Assembly: GCA_942491185.1 (NCBI GenBank)
Contig: CALOAB010000016.1
Location: 62,001-126,000 of the forward strand
Source: SLRI01 sp942491185
GTDB taxonomy: Bacteria; Pseudomonadota; Alphaproteobacteria; Geminicoccales; Geminicoccaceae
Length of the DNA stretch: 64,000 nt
Direction: 5' to 3'
In this document: positions 46,246 to 53,599 of the stretch, piece by piece
Position numbering within the stretch: the stretch's first letter is position 1
Layout: the number at the start of each line of letters is the position of its first letter
The notes under the pieces: model-generated
What the model was told of the DNA's origin: nothing
What the model saw: the letters and a program-made list of their open reading frames with translations, nothing else
Database searches by the model: none
Position numbers and translations under genes: made by a program

Positions 46246-47130
46246 TCAGGCGGCGAGCGGCGCGCCCTCGTCGATTGATCGGAAGAAACCAACCACGTCG
46301 TCGAGCACGCCGCTTTCCTGGCGAAACGGCCGGCTGATGGCGAGCAGCGGGCCGACATGCCCCATGCCCTCGTACTCGCGCGCCACGGCGGTGCCGCCCG
46401 CCGCTTCCAGCTCCGCCTGCAGCCGGTGAACGTTCCCGGGCAGGACGAGAGTGTCGTCGCTGCCATTGACCAGCAACATCGGCGGCGCCGCGGCATGCGC
46501 CCGGTTTACCGGTTGCGTCGCCGGCAGATCCTCGAACTGGCCAAAGGCTGCGCGCGTGTCCTTGACCCTAAGCGGCAGGAAATCATAAGGCCCGGAGATC
46601 CCGGCAATGCCCGCGATATCAGCGAATGACAGACCGGCGGGCGCCAGCAGTTCGGGCGCCAGACCGAGCATTACGGCATTGTAGGCGCCAGCCGAATGGC
46701 CGGCGACGAAGGCGGGTCCGGGCCTTCCACCATAGTCCGGCGCAGCCCTCTGGAACGCAGCCAGCGCCAGCGCGCAGTCGATGACGAAGTCGGGGTAATG
46801 GACCTCCGGTACGACCCGGTAATCCGCAACAGCGGTCACGAAGCCGGCAGCCGCGAAGGCCCGACCAGCGAAGACATAGTAGTCCTTGTCGCCGCGGTTC
46901 CAGGCGCCGCCATAGAGCCACATCAGCGTCGGCGCTGCGGCGTCCGCCGGGAGCCCTTCCGGCACGTAGACGTCGAAGCGCTGCCGGGGCGACGGCCCGT
47001 AGGGAAGGTCGCCAGCCGCCAGCTCGCTGCCGGCGTCCTTGGGCACCAGGCTGTTGACGACGCGCAGCGGGCTGCAAGCGGCGAGTGGTGCGAGGAATGG
47101 CAGGCTCAGCGTGACGCGGCGGCTGGGCAA
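46246..47130 (-). CDS. Alpha/beta hydrolase (esterase), probable lipoprotein
   Basis: 294 residues. The N terminus has a signal ending LAPLAAC, a lipobox-like site that would anchor the enzyme in the membrane. The hydrolase fold has LMWLYGGAWNRGDKD for the oxyanion hole, the nucleophile elbow FVAGHSAGAYNA, NGSDDTLVLPGN for the acid, and MGHVGPL for the His. This resembles esterase/lipase (HSL/BD-FAE type) proteins. The substrate is not known. It ends four bases from the importer permease stop. Confidence 0.83.
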   Translation of the reverse strand: MPSRRVTLSLPFLAPLAACSPLRVVNSLVPKDAGSELAAGDLPYGPSPRQRFDVYVPEGLPADAAAPTLMWLYGGAWNRGDKDYYVFAGRAFAAAGFVTAVADYRVVPEVHYPDFVIDCALALAAFQRAAPDYGGRPGPAFVAGHSAGAYNAVMLGLAPELLAPAGLSFADIAGIAGISGPYDFLPLRVKDTRAAFGQFEDLPATQPVNRAHAAAPPMLLVNGSDDTLVLPGNVHRLQAELEAAGGTAVAREYEGMGHVGPLLAISRPFRQESGVLDDVVGFFRSIDEGAPLAA

Positions 47131-47173
47131 GGGCAGGTATCCTTATCGAGGTCGGTCGGGGCGTGCTGCCAGC

Positions 47174-48676
47174 TCAGGTGCCGCAAAACGTCCGATAGGG
47201 CCGATCGCTCGGCGGCGCCGGCAAGGCGAACGCCGCCGCGTCCGGCTGATCGTCATAAGGCCGGGCCAGCACCGCCAACAGCCGCTCGAAGGGCGCGAGG
47301 TCATCCTTCTCGACGGCGGCGGCGAGCGCCGCCTCGACCTGATGGTTGCGCGGGATGAACGCCGGATTGGCGGCCCGCATCAGCGCTGCCCGAGCCTCGG
47401 CACTCAGGGAATCACGCGCCAGCCGCTCCCGCCAGCTCGCGGCCCAGCGATCGAACGCCTCGGTCTCGCCGAAGAGCGCCCGGACGCTCGACAGCTCGCT
47501 CGGCGCTGCGGCCGCAGCCGCCAGCCGTCGGAAGGTGAGGGTGAAGTCGGCGCCGCCGGACTGCATCGCATCGAGTAGCGTTGTGACCAGCTCGCGATCG
47601 CCCTCCTCCTCGCTGCCGAGGCCGAGCTTCCGACGCATGCCGTCGAGCCAATGCGCGCCGAACCGCCCCTCGAAGGAGCCGATCACGACATTCGCGGCAT
47701 CGACGGCTTTCTCGGTCTCCTGGTCCAGCAGCGGCAACATCGCTTCGGCCAGCCGCGCCAGGTTCCACTGGGCGATCGCCGGCTGGTTGGCATAGGCGTA
47801 GCGCCCGGCCTCGTCGACCGAGCTGAACCAGGTGGCGGGATCGTATTCGTCCATGAAGGCGCAGGGGCCGAAATCGATGGTCTCGCCCGAGATGGCCATG
47901 TTGTCGGTGTTCATCACGCCATGGATGAAGCCCACCTGCAGCCAGCGCGCGACCAGCGCCGCCTGCCGCTCGACCACGGTCTCGAGCAGCGCCAGATAGG
48001 GCTGCTCGGCCGTCTTCAGCGCAGGGTAGAGCCGGTCGATGACATAGTCGGCCAGATGTCTCACCGCCTCGTCGTCTCGCCTGGCGGCGAAGTACTGGAA
48101 CGTCCCCACCCGCACGTGGCTGGCAGCCACCCGCGTCAGCACGGCGCCCGGCAGCAAGTCCTCGCGATAGACCGGCTCGCCGGTGAGCACCGCGGCGAGC
48201 GCCCGGGTCGTCGGGATGCCCAGCGCATGCATCGCCTCGCTGACCAGATACTCGCGCAGGACTGGCCCCAGCGCAGCCTTGCCGTCGCCCATGCGCGAGA
48301 ACGGCGTCTTGCCCGATCCCTTGAGCTGGATATCGCGCCGCCGCCCGTCGCGGTCGATCACCTCGCCCAGCAGCAAGGCCCGGCCATCCCCCAGCTGCGG
48401 CACGAAATGGCCGAACTGGTGCCCGGCATAGGCCATGGCCAGGGGCTCGGCACCCTCGGGCGGCCGGTTGCCGGCAAAGAGCTGGGCGATCGAGGCGTCA
48501 TCCAGGCCCGCGAGATCGATCCCGAGCTCGGCCGCCAGGCCGGCGTTCAGCTTGACCAGCCGTGGCGCCTTGACGGTCGCCGGCGCCAGACGGGCGTGAA
48601 AGCGCTCCGGCAGGCGGGCGTAGCTGTTGTCGAAGGGAAAGCCGGCGCTGGCCGCGGGCTGAACATCGAGGGTCAT
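47174..48676 (-). CDS. selO: SelO/YdiU family protein adenylyltransferase
   Basis: A pseudokinase-fold enzyme that transfers AMP to proteins in redox stress. The 500-residue length is typical. YAGHQFGHFVPQLGDGRALL, QLKGSGKTPFSRMGDGKAAL and REYLVSEAMHALGIPTTRAL, then GFIHGVMNTDNMAISGETID with the metal-binding Asn/Asp, are all present. The protein ends in TFCGT, where the Cys takes the place of the selenocysteine of eukaryotic SelO. It is on the same strand as the phosphonate genes, 74 bases downstream of phnY. Confidence 0.94.
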   Translation of the reverse strand: MTLDVQPAASAGFPFDNSYARLPERFHARLAPATVKAPRLVKLNAGLAAELGIDLAGLDDASIAQLFAGNRPPEGAEPLAMAYAGHQFGHFVPQLGDGRALLLGEVIDRDGRRRDIQLKGSGKTPFSRMGDGKAALGPVLREYLVSEAMHALGIPTTRALAAVLTGEPVYREDLLPGAVLTRVAASHVRVGTFQYFAARRDDEAVRHLADYVIDRLYPALKTAEQPYLALLETVVERQAALVARWLQVGFIHGVMNTDNMAISGETIDFGPCAFMDEYDPATWFSSVDEAGRYAYANQPAIAQWNLARLAEAMLPLLDQETEKAVDAANVVIGSFEGRFGAHWLDGMRRKLGLGSEEEGDRELVTTLLDAMQSGGADFTLTFRRLAAAAAAPSELSSVRALFGETEAFDRWAASWRERLARDSLSAEARAALMRAANPAFIPRNHQVEAALAAAVEKDDLAPFERLLAVLARPYDDQPDAAAFALPAPPSDRPYRTFCGT

Positions 48677-48750
48677 CGAGCGAGGCGCCTCCTGGGTTGC
48701 TCCAGAGACGCATATGGCGCTGCCCTGCCGTTGGTTCCAGTCGGCGGCGC

Positions 48751-50187
48751 TCAGCCAGGCCAGGGCAGGGAGTAGGTCTTGACGTTGGTGAAGCTGCGCA
48801 TCGCCTCGATCACGCCCTCCTTGTAGCCGAGCCCGGAATCCTTGATCCCGCCGAAGGGCGACATCTCGATGCGGTAGCCCGGCACCTCCCAGATGTTGAC
48901 CGTGCCCACCTCCAGCTCGTTGACGAAGCGGGTGATGTGGTCGAGCCGATTGGTGCAGACCCCCGACGACAGGCCGTAGGCCGTGGAGTTCGAGATCCTG
49001 ATCACCGCCTCGATGTCGTCCGGGCAGCGGATGATCGGCACCACCGGCCCGAAGGTCTCCTCGTGCACCAGTTCGGCATCGAACGGCACGCGATCGACCA
49101 CGGTCGGCGGAAAGAGCGCGCCCTGGCGTGGCTCGCCAAGCAGCACCTCGGCCCCCCGCTCGACGGCGGCCGCCACCCTGGCCTCGAACAGCCGCGCCGC
49201 CGGCTCGTTGATCACCGTGCCGATATCCGTCTCCGGGTCCATCGGATCGCCGGCCCGGAGCTTGCGCGTCCGGGCCACCAGCTTGGCCGCCAGCTCGCCT
49301 GCTATCGACTCCACCGCCAGGATGCGCTTGACCGCCGTGCAGCGCTGGCCCGAGTTCTTGGTCGCCCCGGCGATCGCCAGGTCGGCCGCCTTGTCGAGGT
49401 CGGCGTCGCCCATGACGATCAGGGGATCGTTGCCGCCCAGCTCCAAGACCAGCCGCTTGTAGCCGGCCTTGTCGGCGATGTACTTGCCGACCCTGACGGA
49501 GCCTGTGAAGGTCACCAGATCGGCGTCCGGATCGGTGATCATCGCATCGCCCATGGTGGCGGGATTGCCGGTCACCACCGAGAGCATCTCCGGCGGTAGC
49601 CCGGCCTCGTAGAGGATGTCGGCGAGCAGCAGTGCCGTGAGCGGCGTCAGCTCGGTGGGCTTGAGGACCACCCGGTTGTTGGTCGCGATCGCCGGCGCCA
49701 ATTTGTGCGCCACCATGTTAAGCGGATGGTTGAAGGGCGTGATCGCCGAGATGACGCCCAATAGCGGCGTCCGCATCGTGTAGATGCGCCGCTCTTTGCC
49801 GTGGGGGGTGATATCGCAGGAGTAGATCTCGCCGTCGTCATTGATGGCGAGCTGGCCGGCCAGCGTGAAGACGTCGTAGGCGCGGCCCACCTCGTAGAGC
49901 GAATCCTTGAGGCAGAGCCCGGACTCCGCCGTGATCAGCCGGGCGATCTCGTCCTTCCGCGCCGCCAGCTTCTCGCCCGTCGCCATCAGGATGCGCTGCC
50001 GTTCGTAGCGGCTGAGCGTCGCCTTGAAGGCCCGAGCCTGCTGGAAGGCGCCCCGCACATGCTCGGGCCGGGCCGCCGGCACGGTGCCGATCACCTCGTT
50101 GGTATAGGGGTTGAAGACCTCCAGCGTGTCACCGGTCTCGACCAGCTTGCCGGCAATGCGCATGCTCTCGCGGCGAATGGCGGTCAT
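48751..50187 (-). CDS. phnY: Phosphonoacetaldehyde dehydrogenase
   Basis: An NAD-dependent aldehyde dehydrogenase family enzyme that oxidises phosphonoacetaldehyde to phosphonoacetate. 478 residues: ITPFNHPLNMVAHKLAPA, VTFTGSVRVGKYI, catalytic Glu in LVLELGGNDPLIVM, catalytic Cys in KNSGQRCTAVKR, and EETFGPVVPIIR. The specific assignment rests on the neighbours: its ATG at 50187 overlaps the end of phnA by four bases and phnW lies before that. That context is standard for the PhnY route of 2-aminoethylphosphonate breakdown. Confidence 0.92.
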   Translation of the reverse strand: MTAIRRESMRIAGKLVETGDTLEVFNPYTNEVIGTVPAARPEHVRGAFQQARAFKATLSRYERQRILMATGEKLAARKDEIARLITAESGLCLKDSLYEVGRAYDVFTLAGQLAINDDGEIYSCDITPHGKERRIYTMRTPLLGVISAITPFNHPLNMVAHKLAPAIATNNRVVLKPTELTPLTALLLADILYEAGLPPEMLSVVTGNPATMGDAMITDPDADLVTFTGSVRVGKYIADKAGYKRLVLELGGNDPLIVMGDADLDKAADLAIAGATKNSGQRCTAVKRILAVESIAGELAAKLVARTRKLRAGDPMDPETDIGTVINEPAARLFEARVAAAVERGAEVLLGEPRQGALFPPTVVDRVPFDAELVHEETFGPVVPIIRCPDDIEAVIRISNSTAYGLSSGVCTNRLDHITRFVNELEVGTVNIWEVPGYRIEMSPFGGIKDSGLGYKEGVIEAMRSFTNVKTYSLPWPG

Positions 50188-51455
50188 CGGCTCGAACCCT
50201 CCTGGACGACGCGATTGAGCGCCACGTCGAACACGTCGAAATTGCGCAGCACGTGCCCGGGCTCCAGCTCGACTTTGCCATTCGCGATCATCGGCACGCG
50301 CTGCTCGGTAAGCCCGCCATGGCTGCGCAAGGGCTCATCGAGACCGGAAAGGTCATGCAGCTCGGCACGCGTGCCGATAACCTTCTCCCGCTCCGAAACG
50401 ACCACCAGATCACCGATGCGGTCGGCCGGCAGCTCGAACCGCGCGCAGGCCTCGTCGCGGGTCAGCACCAGCTCGATGCCCTCCTCCTCGGCCACCCGGT
50501 CCCGGATCGCCCCAACATCCACCCCCGCCGGCAGATAGGCCGTGGCGAACGAGCCCAAGGCGCCGTGATGCGCCACGTAAGGATCGGTGATCGGCAGGAT
50601 CACCCGCGCCTGGCCGTCGCCCAGCCAATCGTCGAGCAGCGCCTGCAGGTAGATCACGTCCGGCGTGCCGTCCGGCTTGTGCTTGGCGTTCATCCCGTGA
50701 TCGGCCGTCAGCACCAGCGTGCAGCCGGCCGCATCGAGCGCCCCCACATGCCCGTCCAGCATCGCGTAGAACGCATCGGCCAGGGGCGTGCCCGGCGCTG
50801 CCTTGTGCTGGATGTAGTCGGTCGTCGAGAGATACATGACATCCGGCCGCCAGTGCTTGAGCAGATGCACGCCCGCCGCCATGACGAAGCCCGAGAGCTC
50901 GGCCGAGTAGACGTCGGGCAGAGGCAGGCCCAGCGTCTCCAGGACATCGCCGATGCCGTTGGCCTCGACCGTCGCCTGGTCGGCCTTCTCCGCCGAGAAC
51001 GCGACGGCCCGGCCCGAGCCCATGTCCAGCCCGCGGCCGAGCAGCGTGCGCAGCTTGTCCTTGGCCGTCACCACGGCGACCCGCGCGCCCGCATCGTGAA
51101 AGGCCGCCATGATCGTGCCGGTTCGCATGAACCTGGCATCGTTCATCATCACCTCCAGGCCCGTCTCCGGGTCGAGGAAGTAGTTGCCGGCGATGCCGTG
51201 CACGGCAGGCGGCCTGCCGGTGATGATCGAGATGTTGTTGGGGTTGGTGAAGCTCGGCATGGCCGAGAGCGCCGTCAGATTGGCGCCGTCGCGCATCAGC
51301 CGGGCGAAGTTGGGCGCCAGCCCCTTCTCGATCGCCGCCTCGATATAGCCGGGCTCGGAGCCGTCGATGCAGACCACCACCGTCGGCCGCCGGGGCCAGC
51401 GATAGTCGCGGCCATTGACGCTGACGACGCGGTCCTTGATGGCGAGATCACTCAC
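50184..51455 (-). CDS. phnA: Phosphonoacetate hydrolase
   Basis: An alkaline phosphatase-superfamily enzyme that cleaves the C-P bond of phosphonoacetate to acetate and phosphate. 423 residues from GTG 51455, which has AGAGGG upstream. TVVVCIDGSEPGYIEAAIEK carries the first metal-site Asp, SAMPSFTNPNNISIITGRPP the catalytic Thr, and DVMYLSTTDYIQHK and LVLTADHGMNAKHK the second metal site; SHGGLTEQRVPMI is near the end. It lies between phnW and phnY in one operon. Confidence 0.93.
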   Translation of the reverse strand: MSDLAIKDRVVSVNGRDYRWPRRPTVVVCIDGSEPGYIEAAIEKGLAPNFARLMRDGANLTALSAMPSFTNPNNISIITGRPPAVHGIAGNYFLDPETGLEVMMNDARFMRTGTIMAAFHDAGARVAVVTAKDKLRTLLGRGLDMGSGRAVAFSAEKADQATVEANGIGDVLETLGLPLPDVYSAELSGFVMAAGVHLLKHWRPDVMYLSTTDYIQHKAAPGTPLADAFYAMLDGHVGALDAAGCTLVLTADHGMNAKHKPDGTPDVIYLQALLDDWLGDGQARVILPITDPYVAHHGALGSFATAYLPAGVDVGAIRDRVAEEEGIELVLTRDEACARFELPADRIGDLVVVSEREKVIGTRAELHDLSGLDEPLRSHGGLTEQRVPMIANGKVELEPGHVLRNFDVFDVALNRVVQEGSSR

Positions 51456-51471
51456 GAAAAACCCTCTCTCT

Positions 51472-52608
51472 TCAAGCAGCTCGGGCGAGCGGCACGGCCA
51501 CACCCAGCTCGTCCAGCACCTCGCGCACCGCCGCCACCGCACCCCGCATCTGGCCCGCATCGAGCCTGCCGATGCAGCCGATGCGAAAGCTGGGCGCGAC
51601 GGTGAGCTTGCCCGGATAGATCACATAGCCCCTGGCCTTCAGCCCGTCATAGAACCGCTCGAAATCGAAGCGTGGGTCATCCGGCATCCGGAACGTGACG
51701 ATGATCGGCGCCTGCAGCGCGTCCGGCAGCAGCGTCTCGAAGCCCAGCGCCCGCATGCCGTCGACCAGCACCCGGCAGTTCTCCCGGTAGCGCGCACCAC
51801 GGCCCGCGACCCCGCCCTCCGCCTCGTGCTCCGCGAGCGCCTGATGAAACGCCACGATCACGTGGATGGGCGGCGTGAACCGGTACTGCCCGGTCCGCTC
51901 CAGCGCCTGGTGCTGGTCGAGGAGATCGAGCACCAGCGTCGTCGCATGGCCGCCCGTGGCCGCCAGCGCCGTCTTCCGGCAGAGCACGAAGCCCAGCCCC
52001 GGCACGCCCTCGATGCACTTGTTCGACGACGCCGCCACCGCATCGAACCGCAGTTTTCGCGAGTCCAGCTCCAGCGCCCCGAAGGCGCTCATCGCGTCGA
52101 TCAGCAGGCTGCGGCCGTGCCGCTCGACCACGGAAGCGATCTCGGCGATCGGGTTGAGGATGCCGCTCGTCGTCTCGCAGTGCACGGCCAAGACGTGGCC
52201 GATCTCCGGCGCCGCGGCGAGCATGCGGTCGATCTCGGCCACGTCCGGCGGCGTGTCCTCCGCCGTCTCGTGCACCACGACCCGGCGCCGCGCCGTCTCC
52301 AGGATGCGCTTCGCCCGCTGCCCATAGGCGCCGTTGACCAGCACCAGCGCCGTGCCGTCGGGCGGCACGAAGCTGGTCAGCATCGCCTCGACCGCGAACG
52401 TGCCCGAGCCCTGCATCGGCACGGTGACGAAATCATCGCCGCCATCGATCAGCTCGACCAGCCGGTCCAGCACCGCCCGGTTGATGGCGATGAACCCGGC
52501 ATCCCGCGAGCCCCAGTCGTGCAGCATCGCGGCCTTGACCGTCGCCGAGGTGGTGAGCGGCCCCGGCGTCAAGAGCAGCGGATCGCCGGTCTCGGATGTC
52601 GCTGGCAT
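51472..52608 (-). CDS. phnW: 2-aminoethylphosphonate--pyruvate transaminase
   Basis: A PLP enzyme that turns 2-aminoethylphosphonate and pyruvate into phosphonoacetaldehyde and alanine. The 378-residue protein starts at ATG 52608. LLLTPGPLTTSATVKAAMLH and MQGSGTFAVEAMLTSF are at the N terminus, LIDAMSAFGALELD holds the PLP Asp, and the Schiff-base Lys is in ASSNKCIEGVPGLGFV. It is the first gene of the operon, divergent from lysR, and no strong ribosome site is visible. Confidence 0.94.
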   Translation of the reverse strand: MPATSETGDPLLLTPGPLTTSATVKAAMLHDWGSRDAGFIAINRAVLDRLVELIDGGDDFVTVPMQGSGTFAVEAMLTSFVPPDGTALVLVNGAYGQRAKRILETARRRVVVHETAEDTPPDVAEIDRMLAAAPEIGHVLAVHCETTSGILNPIAEIASVVERHGRSLLIDAMSAFGALELDSRKLRFDAVAASSNKCIEGVPGLGFVLCRKTALAATGGHATTLVLDLLDQHQALERTGQYRFTPPIHVIVAFHQALAEHEAEGGVAGRGARYRENCRVLVDGMRALGFETLLPDALQAPIIVTFRMPDDPRFDFERFYDGLKARGYVIYPGKLTVAPSFRIGCIGRLDAGQMRGAVAAVREVLDELGVAVPLARAA

Positions 52609-52718
52609 CGTCAGGGAACCTTCATCGTCTGGACAAGGCCCGATCGTACCGACCCCGCCATCCATGTGTCCAATACACCCTTTACATGTCTGCCATAGAC
52701 CTGATCTATGATGAGCCC
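52609..52718. promoter_or_regulatory. Divergent phnW/lysR intergenic region
   Basis: 110 bases between the divergent starts. It contains ATGTGTCCAATACACCC, an interrupted palindrome (TGTccaatACA) of the T-N11-A kind bound by LysR regulators, close to where the phnW promoter should be. The site assignment is inference. Confidence 0.45.
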
Positions 52719-53578
52719 ATGACCATCGCCCTCCTTCGCGCCTTCCACCTCGTGGCCCAGGCCCAGAGCTTCACCAAGGCCGCCCGCGACGCCGGGCTCA
52801 GCCAGCCCACGCTCTCCGCCCAGGTGCGCAAGCTCGAGGCGCTGCACGGCGTCAGCCTCTTCAACCGCCGCGGCCGCAGCGTCCAGCTCACGCCGCTCGG
52901 CCAGAACCTCGCCCAGGTCACCACCCGGCTCTTCGCCGCCGCCGACGAGGCCCAGGCCCTGCTCGCCGGCGCGGAGGTCGTCCGCCGCGGCCATCTCCGC
53001 ATCGCCGCCGACAGCGCCACCCACGTCATGCCGATCCTCGCCCGCCTCAAGCGCCGCCACGCGGGCCGTCACCTTCTCGCTCACCATCGCCAACTCGGCC
53101 GAGGTGCTGGCCCGCGTCCTCGACTACGCCGCCGACATCGGCGTGGCCGCCCGCCGCTCCACCGATCCGCGGCTCTACAGCATCGCCCTGAAGCAGGACC
53201 GCCTCGTCGTCTTCACGGGCCGTGACCACCCCTGGGCCACCGCGCACCCGCATCCACGTCCACGACATCGCCGGCCAGGACCTGGTCATCCGCGAGCCCG
53301 GCTCGGTCACCCGCGAGCTCTTCGAGACCCGCCTCGCCGAGGCCGGCGTCAAGCCCGCCGCCATGATCGAGGTCCAGTCCCGCGAAGCCGTCCGCGAGGC
53401 GGTCCTCGCCGGCTTCGGCATCGGCGTCGTCTTCGCCAGCGAGAGCGATCCCACCATCCACACCATCGACGTCGACGGCACCGACCTCACCGTCGGCGAG
53501 GATGTTCTTTGTCTCGAAGAGCACCGCCGGCTGCCGCTGATCCGGGCGTTCCTGGCGGCGGTGGGGGAGGCGGGGTAG
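52719..53578 (+). pseudogene. LysR-family regulator of the phn operon, two frameshifts
   Basis: The N-terminal HTH (LLRAFHLVAQAQSFTKAARD, then LSQPTLSAQVRKLEALHGVS) and linker are intact to about 53060. The effector domain continues in the next frame (VLARVLDYAADIGVAARRST, LYSIALKQDRLVVFTGRDHP) and, from about 53240, in the third (TRIHVHDIAGQDLVIREPGS, VQSREAVREAVLAGFGIGVV). Removing one base at each of two points restores a normal LysR protein of about 285 residues. Starts at 52719 or 52686 are possible. It resembles PhnR-type regulators by place and N terminus. Both shifts are single extra bases. Confidence 0.8.
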
Positions 53579-53599
53579 GCGCCGGTCAGCCGTCTCTCG

